Assembly (NCBI GenBank): GCA_932521025.1
Contig: OW051470.1
Location: 1-64,000, forward strand
Direction of reading: 5' to 3'
From: Oscheius onirici
Taxonomy: Eukaryota; Nematoda; Chromadorea; Rhabditida; Rhabditidae
DNA length: 64,000 bases
A program made the translations under genes and the position numbers. Within the stretch, counting starts at the first letter, position 1; every line of letters begins with the position of its first letter. A model generated the notes under the pieces. That model ran no database searches. It worked only from the letters and a program-made list of their open reading frames with translations, and was not told where the DNA came from. Below, piece after piece: positions 40,766-53,694 of this stretch.

Positions 40766-43700
40766 TTACACGTTATAATAGGGCGAGGCGGCTGATGTCT
40801 GTAGTTCTACCTGGCTAATTTTGTATCGAACTCGTTTCAGCCAGTCAATAAGGGCCGGAGCCTGGAGAGATGGCTGGTTCTCGCCAGCATCCAACTTCAT
40901 TCTGAGCTGATTTGGGATTTGGGAATGATAGGCGGTCAGAATGGGAGCCCAGAGGGCGTAGAGCTGGCACAGGAGGGCAGAATTGACTTGCTGGAGAGCC
41001 TGGATCGTGTTCAGAAAATGCAAATTGACCATGTCTGCCAGCTAAAAATGGAATGTGTATCAGGAAAATTAATTGAAATTCTTACCACTTTAGAATGGCT
41101 GAGTAGTTGAAGAATGGCCGGTGTTACTCGAGCCCAAAAGTCCAAAAGATGTGGAAAGGCTGTTGTTGAACAATAGACGGCAGCCCTTTCACAATAGACC
41201 GTCCACAGCTGACAGAGATGGAAGGCGTGGAAGAGAGCGGACATGTGGACGACAGATTGCTGGAAACGACTGAATTTTGCTTGATTTTTGACCTCTCCCA
41301 GCCGAACGTAAAGCCAGGATCTTTTGGACCAGACAGAGCATGATTGTGAGACCAACTGGACCAGTGACAACCCCGGACTTCTTGGACCAGACAGGACCTC
41401 CCGCACCAAAACATAACCGTAACCCCTTTAGGACTCGAAGCGAAATAGATCTCACAGTCATTACAGTGGGACAGTCAGGTAGTCAATAGATGGGGTTAGA
41501 CATGGGCACCGGCCCCGCGTCAGTGTTGACCGAAACCGTGCCAGTAAGGCGCATTTTCAGGGGAACAGCTACATAAGCGAAAAAAATTTGGCACCCATTT
41601 CGAACATGAGCTCGGCGTGGCATATTGAACTTATATTCAAATTAAGTGCCAAGTTTTGATGGTTCCCCCAAAAGTGCGCACTGCTGGCACGGGCCCGGTG
41701 CTCATGCCTAGAATGGGGTGAAACGTTTGAAAAATAGAGAGAGAGAGAGAGAGCTGGTAAAGATTTCGAAAGAGTCAGGATAGAAAAACTCACCTTGCTC
41801 TGATCCGCGAAGCCAGCCAGCACAAAGTGAATATAGTCGGCCATATGTTGTGAGCACTCAATTGGAACTGGTAGACACTGATAGTTGGCATGAAGAGCTC
41901 CTAAGAGTAGCCAAGACAGTACTCTGACGTTGGTTACAGAGTCGGCAAAAGCTCCTGGAGCTGCCTGGAAGAGAGTACTGTAGGAAGACTGTCTCTTACC
42001 TGCGTAACACTCGGTGGACTCATAAGCCATGGGATGAACCGAATAACCGTTCGGCAATCTCTTCCATTGCTTCTAGACATTTCACTTGCCATGACTTCAG
42101 CAAGTCTGACCTTCAGATCTCCACCGACCGAATCAGAACTCGTCTCTTTCTTAATTTTGGCCAAGACGTGGAGGTCTGCTATGAAGTCGAGCATTTCAAA
42201 AAGGAACGGTCTGACAGCTTCAGCTGCTGCCGTATTGTACTGGTCGCCATTGATAAGAACCGCTTCGACTTCTGGATTTCTCGAGAACTTTCCAAGAAGA
42301 AAATTGACTCACCCTCTCCAGCATCCTGAAGGATCATATTGGCAACGGTCATATAGTTCGTCTCGTGGAGATTACACTTGAATTTGATAGCTTGAATAAG
42401 TTCGGCGACTACGGCTCTGGTGATCGACTGCTTGTCTCTCTCCCGTATCAGAGCTCTGTTACAGGCAGTGCAAACCGCTAGGAGGGATTCCAACTGGACT
42501 GGAGCGTGATGGAGAGCCTCGGCTAGCCAACGGGAAAAGGCATCGACGAGCGTTACAGAGGTCTGAAAGGAAGTTCATCCATTCGCTCTTTTTCGAAAAA
42601 TCTGGCGAATGCAAGCCTTTTAACGTTTTTTCACCCTTTATTTTTCAACATCACGCTTGACCGGCTTCAAATCAGCAAAAAGCAAAATGGCCATATTAAT
42701 GTTCCGCACCCTCGAAAACTGTAGAAACTAAAAAACGACACCTAGTAAAAACTTGCGAATTCAAACCTTATTTTTTGCCCTTTTTCACCCTTTTTTATAT
42801 TTCACTTGACCGGTTTTAAAGCAACAAAAAAGAAAACGAACATCACAGGTGTTTTCAGGATCCTCGAAAACCCCAGAAACTAAAATGCAAAAAAAAATTT
42901 TGTCGGCGGGAATCGAGTCAAGAACCCCTTGCGTCGTCACCCACGGTTTATGACCTCGCCAGAAAATTCCCAATTTTTAACTTTTTACAAGTTCAAACTT
43001 TTATCTATTCTCCGATCCTGTGAAAACAGAGGTTGGGAAGAAAATTTTGAAAAGCTCTTCTCCGCGAAGAGTAGCGAATATTTTCTGAACTGTTCTTACC
43101 TTGAAAGTACTGTAATTCTGAACCTTCAGCATGTGGTTCATCACGATGATAGCAGATTCCATCTCAACTACTGTAGGTTTCGCTCCCTCTGTTGTCATCT
43201 GAAGACTCTTCCTCTCTTCCGATCTCAAATACTCTCACCTGGGTATGGTATTTCCTAAAGAAGGTGTCCAGATGTCCGGCACATGTGTTCCAAGCACTGA
43301 CATACATGTCCGTCGGGATTTGAACGACATAAGCAGCCAGATTCTTCATGATGGTCGAGAGTCTGGACGGCCACTGTTCCTGTAGATCTTCCAGAAGAAG
43401 CTGGACAAAATAGACGGGCGACAGATCAGGGAAATCGGCCAGACTCTGAGCTACCACATTCCAGAAAGGATCACCTCTAGATATTGAAGAGTCAAAGAGC
43501 TGGAAACAGATTCCAGAAGAGGACAGCTAAAAATACTAGTCAGTTTTTGCATAAGTTTCATTACCTGATGCAAAGTGACTCTCAGCATCTGCTTCGCCAC
43601 ACTTCTACTGTTTCCAGTCACGAAAATTTCGCTGGCATGCCATGGGTACAGTGGATGGTTGATGAGTCGGGTTACGGTATGCAGAATGTTGAAAAGCATC

Positions 43701-46700
43701 GGGGCTGCCATGGAAGGTTCGCGGTGGAGGAAGGTCTCGACTGCTATCAGGCAAAGGGAGATGGTTTCTTCATCGAATATTTCCTTGACCTCGTTACAGT
43801 AACCGCAGCGGAGTTGGACACTGGAAAGAGAGTACAGTTTCTGTCATTCTGTCCCTTCGAAACTCACTTGTTCTCTCCCTTAGCCTTCGTCTTCGTCTCC
43901 GACTCTTTCCTTTTCCTCTGACTCTTCTTCCGAGTCGGCTGATCCTCCTGTTCTCCATTCTCCCCTTCTGACTCTTGAATAGTCGTCACAGTCAGACTCT
44001 CCGGCCGAATCAGATCACTGTCCTCTTCGTCATCGGTAACATCCTCCCAGGTAGCAATGTCCGTGTTCTGTTCACCGTCCGAACATCTGTGAGCTTGGGC
44101 TATAAGCACCGTATTTTTTCAATTGTTTCAGTTACCTTGAAGTGTCTTGACCACAATCTGAATGAGTCTCACGATTGTGTCAGATATGGGAGCTTGATCG
44201 AAGCGATATTTGTACAGAATCAGGACTAGAGAGTTCAGCCACAGGTGTCTCATGTGCTGGTTCAAGAGCTTCAAAGAGTAGATGGCTGTACCCTGATCAG
44301 AGGCCAACTGTTGTGGGGAGGGCAAGTGGATAAGGAGCTGGACCACTGTAGGCAGAAGCTGGTTACCTGAAAGTCAGACAAGTATCCAGACAGACTCATA
44401 CTCTCTTCACATTTCTCTGAACTTACCGATCACCAGATTAGCGTCCAAAATCTCCGGAAGTCCAGAAATGAAGGCGTTGCAGACTGCCGACTTTCTTAGC
44501 CTTGCCGGTGGAATCGTGAAGCACTTTTCCGTGTTAGAATATCCGAGCAAGGTGCAGAAATGCCGGAAGAGAACCGACTGCTTTTTCGCATTGGCCTTTT
44601 CATCAGTCGGTGTCGAATTTTTGTTGCTCAAGAAGGCAACAAAGAGGGAGATGACCAGATAGACTGTGTGTCTTTCCGGGTTCTCCATGTCTACGACTCG
44701 GTTCAGTAGAAGACACATGTTACTTTCTTCATCTGTGAATTCACGGAGTCGACCGTAGCCGCCTAAAGTGAGAGGTCATATCTAGTTCATACTGTCACGG
44801 TCACTGTTACTGTCACTGTCACTGTTACTGTTACTGTTACTGTTACTGTCACTATCACTATCACTATCACTATCACTATCACTATCACTATCACTATCAC
44901 TATCACTATCACTATCGCTATCACTGTCACTGTCACTGTTACTCTATCTATCCAGATTAAAAGCATTTGTTCCATGTTACTGTAAGAAAGGGGAAGAAGC
45001 TAACCGGAAGAGTAGGCAGGACTTGTTAGAGAAGATGCAGTGACCTCAGAAGAGACTGAAAGGAGAAGGATGAGAAGCCTGTCAAAGCACCACCATAATT
45101 CTACCACATTCCAAAAAGAACCAAAAAGTTTGAAAAAGGAGGGGACAGGAGGAGAGGCATGAAGCGATAATAGAGTATAGCAAAGTGGACATGCTACTTT
45201 AAACCATACGAGGAAGGAGTGAGACGAGCGAGGCGGCAGCTCCAAAAGTCTCTGCCAGATGACGCCAACGGTTGACCACGCGGACCATGGTGACGACGCG
45301 AAGGATTTTGACTCGACAGGACAGAGCAGCTGCCGAGAGACGACCACGACGTCGTCGAGTGAGACGACGGTTTAACGTCACGAAACAGACAAGAGGTTAG
45401 GGAATTGTGGATAGCTTTGGGAGGATAGAGAAAGAAGTTAGAAGTGAGTCACACGCGGCCGAAGAGAAGAAATAGGATGGAAAAGATTTTGGAGTGTGGG
45501 GAGGGATTGGAGGAAAATTGGGGGAGTCGATAGGCAGTCAAGAGTCACCGATCTGATGAGTTTCAGACAAGAGAGGCATAGACAGCGACAGTTGTTTACT
45601 GGTAAGGAACCAACTATAAGTACAGGATAAGTCGAAACTAGAAAGAGAAACAAGAGTCAGGCTTCTGTAACTGAGTGGGGTAAGAACTAACTGGACATGG
45701 TCTGTGTAGTCAGTAGTCTGGACCGTACAAAAAGTCAAGAGTCAAGGTTAAATTACTGTCAGTCGTTAGGTAAGAGTCGGTAGTCAACAATCAGAAAGAG
45801 ATCTAGACAAAGAACGAGTCAGATTCAGACAATCTTTTACAATCAGTCACATTCCTCCAATCCCTCATCCTTTTCTTCTTTACACAAAGTACAGAAAAGA
45901 GGAGAAGGGAACACGGTTGCACGCGGTTGCACAAGAAAGAGAAACGACTTACGCGGTTTCCTTAAAACAAAGCTGACCCACCTGTTGGCTCGGGCAAATT
46001 GGAAAAGAGCTGATGTCGCAGTGCATCGTACTCTTTCAGCATTCTAGCAATGCTTCTGGCCGACTGGACGCCTTCAATGGCTCGACGAGCCTTTCCCAGT
46101 TTCCTCTGGTAAGCATCGGACATTGGATCAGAGTGCATGAGATCTGAGGGATGAGGAGGAGAAACAAAGAGTCACACCTTGCACAAAGACAGATTCCTCG
46201 CTCTGACTGCTCAACTGGGCTTCCAGAACCAGCGTTTCGAAGCGCTGAATGAAAAAGTCAAAGGAGAGAGTCTGTTCTTCGGGAAGCTGTGTCAGTAGGA
46301 TCTTGATGGCGTTTACTATGAGAGGTCTGTCCACAATGCACTCGTCAAACTGACTCTCGAAGCAGGCACAGATCAGCTGAAAATTGGAGAAGGTGACGGT
46401 TAAAGCGTCCTTGATTTGAATGCGGCGCGCAAAAAGTCTCATGTTAAGAAAAACGCTGATTTTTGCTATACCCAAAGACTGGAAAGACTCTAAATGTGTT
46501 CACGAGAAGTTCACAAAAAAGGCAAAAAGTTTTAACTCAATTGGAATCGAACTTATCGTCAGTTTTGGCCTGCAGTCTAACGTCAGACTGTCGAGCAGAT
46601 TTCACTCGCTTAAAACTAGGTGTCTCACTTTAAGTGTAGTGGAGGGAAGAGCCTTCAAGGCGATGATGGCTCTCTGAGCAACAGCCGCATTTTGGTCGTA

Positions 46701-49700
46701 GATTGAGACGACAACGTGGTATAAAGGACCAGACAAGGCAGTCTGTAGCACACGGTGACTCTTCACAACTTTGACTCTGGCCAAATTTGCCAAAACGTAG
46801 CCATATCCGACAGAATTGAAGCGAATCTTCCAGTCCTTGCACGTAAAGTCCTTGTTCACAATTTTCCAGAAGACATCCTCCCCGGCTGGGAAGCTGATGC
46901 AGTGGAGGAGAAGGAGCGCGGCTACTTCGCCGACCTGCAAAATTGAGATATATCTCTGTGTCCCTTGACCAACCTGTACAAAATCACTCCTAAGCCTGAT
47001 CCAGAGCTTCTGAACCATGTGATTCTCCATTATCCAGATGAGGAATCCTCTGTACTCTCTTCTGGTATTGTTCAGAGCCTCACAATGAAGACACATTAGC
47101 TTGAGACTGGAGAGAACGAAAAATTCAACGTCCGGATCTTCAGCGTGGTCTAGACTCATCAGTAACGCTTTGATCAGTTTCAGCTGTGCTGGGAGAGTCT
47201 CCATCGAAAAGCGGAATCTTCCGACAGACGTGTCCCAGAACTCTGTGACGATTGACGGAGGAGCCGGTCCGGTTGGGGTGAATCCTTTGAGTCCTTCGAC
47301 GTGACTGGTAGTCACGACTTGACAAGTCTCTCGACCAACATCTCCATCTGTCAGGGTGACTGCTTGTATTTGTTCTGACTCAATCTCCTCGGTGGCTAGC
47401 ATTCCGACGAATTCTATGTCCTGATGATGTTCTGAGGCTCTTTGGATTGGTAGTCCGGTCAATGATTCCTGCATGGAGACACTGGCAGCAGGAGAGACTG
47501 AAAAAGAGAGTCAGATGGACGGAGGGACAGAGAGTCTGACAATGAGAATCAAAGAGGTTGAAAAACTTACGAGCTTTGCTACTCCCTGGAGCAGTCAATG
47601 GCGATAGCAGTGTACTGGGGTGAGATGAAGAGGCATCCTCCGTCTGTTCAAACGGCTCGTCCTCGGTCGCCGTGATCGGAACTTCTTGCTTCGGACTGAC
47701 CGATTCGATAATCTGCATCAGCATCTGTTGAAGGAAGACTGATTGCTGACAGGCTGAAAGTCATTTCAAGCCTGTAGACTGGTTCAGTTACCTGAACAGT
47801 CAGCAAAGCCATCCAACTCTGGATTCTTGCATTCGTGGGGAGTTGTTCTCAGCGGAACTGACAGTAGACAAGCCAGACAACTGAACAGTTTCTCGTTCAT
47901 TGCTGTCTTGTCGTAGATTGCGGATTGGTTCAGTTTGAGCTAAAATTTTCGGTATTTTTGGGGTTTAGCTTGTTCCTACCTGAAGAACAATGATATCGAT
48001 GATGACCACATGGATACTGACGTCATCATCCTCTAGATCCATTTCTCCAAGAGGCGGAATGTACAGACCGGGAAGATTTCTCAGAGCTATACAGAATTGA
48101 TCCAAGAGCATTCCGAGAGGGATGGTGATCTCGAGACGGGAGAGGAGCTGAAAACGGACCCATTTTAGTCGAATTTATCACATTTTCTTTAAAAATTTAA
48201 AAACTTACGTGTAGCCACTGCAAAGAATTGAACAGTTCGTCATAATCCATTCCACTGAGTCTCTTATTCACAAATTCGAAGACCCTGATAGAGTCGACTG
48301 GATACAGGTCCGGCTCGAAGATCTTCCCCAGCAATACTTTCAGCTCCGGCTGGTCTTCTTCCGTACAAGTATCGTGGATAAGCTGGAGCCAGTAGGGAAT
48401 AACCTTGGACCAAGTTTCGAGACTGATTATGTCGTAAGGCATCAGAGAGAGGAGTCTGGAAGAATGTTTTATACTTTTTTTTTTACTGATACCTGCTCAA
48501 AGCTTCTTTGATCTGTTCAAAAGGCGGTCGATTATCGTACTCGTCGTGTTGAGGTGACAAAGTACTGATGAAGACATCATCATGAACCCGAATTGCCATG
48601 TTGATCCAGTCGCAGACAAACTAAATTCCTCTGTCCCATTAAAAATTCCAAGAAACTCACATCAGTTTTCAGCTGTTCCAGCAAAGCACCAAGCCCGTCA
48701 TTTGGGAGAAGAGCTGTTGTCGAAAACCACTGGAATACGTTGTACATCATGTATCCTATTGCCTTCTTGTCGGCGAACTCGGTCGGAGGGCACAAGGCAG
48801 CCATGAGCCAGACTCCGAACCGACTCAGCATTCTTCTCTCGTCAGCCATCTTGTCAATCTCCTTGCCCATCGAATTTCCAGCTTCCAGCTGCCTCAGCCA
48901 CTTGGGTCTCTTTCCTTCTGACTCAGCTCCCTCGAAGGTTGTCGTCTCTCGAAGCAGCTTCACTATTGCCTCGACAGTATCCCACATGATTGGTGTTCCC
49001 CAGACGACGCCACTTCCATGATGAACCAAGTGAGGAGGAGCTGTGGGCGGATGAACTGTCTGGTAGCATTCTTGACAGAGTCTCATGGGAACAAAGCCGT
49101 GTGTTCTGATACAGTCTGAAGAACAGCAAATAGCTACGGCCAGTCGTGACTGGGATTGGCATTCCTGAAAGTTTGGGATACTGTAGTCTCTGATACAGTA
49201 TCTGACTGTGACTGTCCCTCTAACCAACCTGTCTACCACAAGTAGAACTCGCCGCCGGCAGCGGTTGAGTCTGTGGAGTCAGCTGAGCCTTTCTCTCCCC
49301 CACCACATGGTCCGCGCACTTTTTGCACAAGAATATTGGCGGAGAGTTGTCCGCCACATCGGAACAGACCATCGGGTCGAAGCAGCGTCTAACCGACGCT
49401 CCTTTGTCCAAACAACTCGTTGATTGACAGGGGACTGGTGACCAGGCGTGGACCTTGTACTGAATAGTTTTCCGATGAAGAATCTGCGGATTGGAAAAGG
49501 GCCAATAGTGGAAGAGAAGATTGGCTGCTGCGACTCTTGACTCGCAGGTTCCTTTTGCAACAACCTGCATCAGATCGCTGTAAATGTCTGTACTGCACTG
49601 CATGACTCCTTCGGTTATCCAGGTGTGGAGACCTGGAACATTTTGAGAGTGAGATGCGTCCCTTAACAAGAAAAAATAAAAGAATTTCGATGAAATTTAA

Positions 49701-51813
49701 AAACCAGTTACAGTAACCTACTCGGATCGCTCCCATGTTGCAGTACCAGCATCAGAACTCCCGGAATTGACAGTCTGATGAGGGTATCTTCGGCGACGGA
49801 GAAGGGAAGAACACAGTCAGCCAGCAAGTGAACAATCTGCTTGTCCAGTTCACTCGGCATTACTCCAAGTTGTGCTGCCAGGAGAACCGGCATCTGTTCC
49901 AATGTGTCTCTGTCCAAGAATAGCATCAGAGCCTTCAAAGTGTCCAGGACTGCTTCTCCAATAGCTTAATGACAAATTTTTAATATTTTTTTCTTCATTC
50001 TAACTTGTTTGATTGGAAGTGAGAAGCGAAAAAACTTCCAGGAGATTTGAGACGGCATAAAAGAGGCCAGAATAGTTGAGATTGGGGTAGAGGGCCCATC
50101 TGGCAGAGTCTGTCGAAAACTTTTCGCAGTACTGGATCTGATCGCGTGGAAAGTCTTTTAAGAATCTGAAAACAAGATTTTGTTTCGACTCCACATGCAC
50201 TCTAACATTGCCCTGTGGGTCCGACTGATTTCATTATTCAAATTTTTTGGGTAATTTGCCTTCCCTTGCCGATGCCGCCCTCTGTCCCCGTCTCGTCATT
50301 TAAAGGAGAAAGATTGCTCTTCTTCGTAGTAGTGGCGTGACAAGGGGATTTATATGTCTAGCGTAGTGATCAGCCCCACTACGACGAGTTATAAATTTCG
50401 AAGGAGATGGCAAACAATAGCTTGCGATTCTCGACGGAGATAAGGATTTCAGCTTTTGAGGCGAAGCCAACTTTTGACAACGCATGCCAATTTAGGACGT
50501 TCCGGTGCAAGAGGGAGGATCAACTTTCAATGTTTGCAGCCAGATTGGCGCCATTTTGAATGGGATTCAAAGGGAGCAAAATAACGGTAGTTTCAAGCTT
50601 TCTACAATTCGTGGCAGAAAACAAGAGCCTCGTCTCGAGATCTACAGAACTTTTCACGCACATTCTCTCCTTTCTTTCCCAGCCCTTCCATTTCCCTACT
50701 AATTTCAATTGTTCTTCCGAACAGCGTTCCCGAACTCTCCCAGAAATCCCCTTTTCACTCAGACTGAGACAAAAGCCTCTCTCTCTCTCCATTAATTTTC
50801 ATCAGAAGAGTTCTCGGAAATTGGCACGGGCGCGGGAGCACTCTTCCTAATGACTCCCTCTGCTGCCCAGAGCTTCTTCTTCTCATTTAGCAGGTGTAAA
50901 AGTGGACACACTTACCCTATAAGTGTCTGTTGGAAGTAGCGAAGAGTTGTGATGATTTCGGCACTGCTTGGCGGCTGCTGATTGGTTGAGAGGCGCAGCT
51001 GGAAGTCGGAAAGTGTCCGGATCTTGGCCGAGACTGAAAAACGAAGGCGTTTGAGTTGTTTAGTTACTGGACTCTCTATATTGTCTAATCAAGCTCTCTG
51101 TTAGTTGGAAAAGAAAGTGATCAAGGTGACTCGAATGACATGTCAAAATTCCTCAAGCACACCCACTTTATTTGTTTTCGGGGTTAAGAAACTATTGAAC
51201 TGCTTGCTGATTATTTTAAATTTCAGCTTTAGATGAGCTCTAGAACTGCGAAGCGTTCATTTGTAATCCAGAGTAACAAGACCACCGAACATTTTCCTCT
51301 GTCTCTTCTATTCTTTATACGAACCATACAAAAAATCCGTGGACTATTAGGAAAAAACACTTGAAAAAGAAGCAGTCGATAAAAAAACTTGTGGCGGAAG
51401 TCAGACCCCCTTTCCCAGCTACTGTTGCTTCTTGTCCCAGGGTCTGATTTCTCTCAGTCGTTCGTACAAACTTTTAGCTTGAGCCTAATGTTTTCTTCCA
51501 GAAGTAAGGACCGAAGTAAGGATAAAAAGTGGTTATCGCAACTATAGTTGATCTTTTTGAATTGTTCTGTCTTTCCCTTCGGAAAAAGTACTGACGTTCA
51601 AAGAGACTTCAGGAACTGGATCAACTTACAGGTGTAATATTTCAGAAGAAAGGCCATAGAAAATTCTACTTTTAGATGGAAGAGAGACTCCACACCAGCA
51701 GCAGAGGCGTGGAGTAGCTCCGCCTCCTCTTCGGGCGAAACCTCACGGTTTCTGGCTCCCCGCACGCCCACTGCGCCGCTATTTGATTGTTGCGCTTTTA
51801 GCATTTTACGCAC
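40766..51813 (-). CDS. unc-79: UNC-79, NALCN sodium-leak channel complex subunit
   Basis: A very large many-exon gene. The amino end reads FSAKIRTLSDFQLRLSTNQQ (exon near 51000), matching the family start. Further matches are NLNYSGLFYAVSNLLEVFSL; LLFHYWPFSNPQI; the Cys-rich region CTGCCPDS-like with RLAVAICCSSDCIRTHGFVP; FGVWLMAALCPPTEFADKKA; FFVLSSLKLMCLHCEALNNT; FPAGEDVFWKIVNKDFTCKD; FDFFIQRFETLVLEAQL; and the carboxy end WLKRVRYKISQVELQTSAAS before the stop at 40766. UNC-79 with UNC-80 controls level and localisation of the NALCN channel in neurons. The start could be 51813 (MRKMLKAQQ) or 51657 (MAFLLKYYT); the latter fits family length. Introns hold a (GTnACT)n array, a dispersed repeat and a foldback element. 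Exons between 44990 and 45840 are the least certain. Confidence 0.9.
41496..41712. mobile_element. GC-rich foldback element 4 (unc-79 intron)
   Basis: The left end TTAGACATGGGCACCGGCCC pairs with the right end GGGCCCGGTGCTCATGCCTA. Inner arms such as GCGCATTTTCAGGGGAAC and GGTTCCCCCAAAAGTGCGC continue the inversion. There is no ORF. It shares the ACATG-GC... CCGGCCC end type with the elements at 22559 and 15937. Confidence 0.65.
42584..43085 (+). repeat. Dispersed non-coding repeat, copy 2 (unc-79 intron)
   Basis: Partner of 29862-30330. About 50 extra bases (GAGTCAAGAACCCCTTGCGT and following, about 42915-42960) interrupt the similarity and may be an insertion in this copy or a loss in the other. 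Confidence 0.85.
44789..44945. repeat. (actgtY)n microsatellite in an unc-79 intron
   Basis: About 26 hexamer units of the form ACTRTY (ACTGTC, ACTGTT, ACTATC). The order of variants is blocky: GTC/GTT, then a pure ATC run, then GTC again. Hydrophobic frames across it are artefacts. Confidence 0.9.
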
Positions 51814-53694
51814 TTGCTTACTACGAAAGCTTTCTTTGGAGTCTATAGATTGTAGAAAAGTTAAATTTTGTTTTTCTCAAACCCTGCATTCGGATCAAGT
51901 ATTCCACGCTAACTGGTAGTCATTAGGCGGGATGTTTACTGCAGAGCGACTCTTTGAAGCTCCCATTATTTTGGCTAAATGTCAGATTCTCTACTGACTC
52001 TTATTTATGTCTACCATCATAAAACCTTCCATGAGTCGGTGCAAGAGAGCTTGTGGAATTGGCCGGGGTCGAAATTTCCATACCTTTTCTAGCATCGCAT
52101 AAAGGTTTGCTAGACATTTGCCACTGATGCTTTGACTTTTCGGTCATTGCTACTTGTTACTTGCCAGTTTGGGTTTGACTACTCAATTTTATAGTGCTTG
52201 ATTCTTTGTATTATTCTAGAGGAGAAAATCTTTTTCAAAGCTTCGAGATACAAAAGTGTCGGCTACTGGTTTATCTAACCTGTTTCTACGACCTATTTTG
52301 TAGCATAACACTCCGAATGACTCCCCGAGCTTCATCAATGTCATTTCCACTGTTCAACTTCATTAGGCTCTCTAACTGTGGCTCTGATTCTAATCTGTGT
52401 GGCGGTTCCTATGAAAAGCTCCTCTAAAAAAGGAATTCTTCTTTCACTTCCATTCCAATCGCCATTCTCTCCATCTTGCCTAGCAATTTGATGACAATTG
52501 ATCTCATTGCATTCTAATTGAAAAGCTGCTCTTTCTCCGGGGAGTCGAATGAAGAAACCGCGTAGGTTATTATTCTTGCAATTTTGAGTCGGAAATAAAA
52601 TGCGGATGCCAGATGTGTTTATTACGATGCTATGCCGTTCATTGAGTCTCCCAGTGTACCTGCGCCTCTCTTTGACTGTCTAAGCCTAAACAGACCTTAC
52701 TATCACCCAAACTCTCTCAGAGTTACTGTATCTCTTGCTTCTGGTCCTTTTCTCCACTTGTTTATGCTTCCTGGGCAAACGACTATTTTTTGCTATACAA
52801 CTGCTACTCTTCCCGAGTCTTCTCCCAGCATTTTACGGAAAGAAAGTTCCTGAGGATTCGAGCGTTCAAATTGGTAAAAAATAACAGAGAAATACTGCGA
52901 AAAACAGGTTTTCCATTACTTCGTCCATTTCTTTGAGACTAACGACCTTGTTGTTCTGTTGAGACTTTGCCAAAACATAAACTCTTCTTCCAACTGTTTC
53001 AATAAGCTAAAAAAATGACAGATCCGTTCAAGCTGATTGCCGATCGAAATCAGTATTTCAGGGCAAATAAAGTAACGAATCCTTTTTAATAATCTTTATC
53101 TTGCTTATTTTTTGAGCTTCTTCTAGTTTTGTTAGGCAAAAAGTGCGCAAGGTGACGTGTAATCAGTGTTATTCTCAAGTTCAAAAGACAATTGGCTAAG
53201 GAATTAGCAGCTACAGTAAACTAAACAGCATTCGTTTATCCTGTTCTAAACTTCCTTGAAAGTTTTGAAAGCCGACTTTGCTAACTCTCAATTCTCTCCA
53301 ATCATTTTCTAACTAGACTTACACGTTGCTGCTCTCGTTGTTGCCATCCGAGTTTCAAGTGGTCTTCGGGTCACGGGGCTTTCGACAACGACATCGTCCT
53401 TTCAGCACAGCGGCGATGAAGAAGGAGATTCCACTACAACACGCTCACTCACGGCGGCGTGCTTCACAAAATCGATTTCAGCCCTAACACATAGCCCCAC
53501 ACCGAGCTTTCAGCTGTGTGTGCCTAGGCCCCGCATTAGTTTATCCCCCGAGAGCTGAAGAGGTCCCTTATTTGTCTTTTTTCCGTCAGTCTAAATTGCC
53601 TTTTCGGGCGGGGAAACCCAGGTTTGAAAAATTGAATTCATAACAAAAACGTGATAACAATTTGGATCACATAACAAGAAAAGTGAAAGCGCGA
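51814..53694. other. Intergenic stretch between unc-79 and LYAR
   Basis: I see no supported gene. Upstream control sequence and possible 5' UTR exons of unc-79 would lie here. Short ORFs near 52200 and 52640 lack any recognisable feature. Confidence 0.5.

Noticed and set aside
44787..44975. Hydrophobic Val/Ile-Thr repeat frame
   Set aside because: Artefact of the ACTRTY microsatellite in an unc-79 intron.
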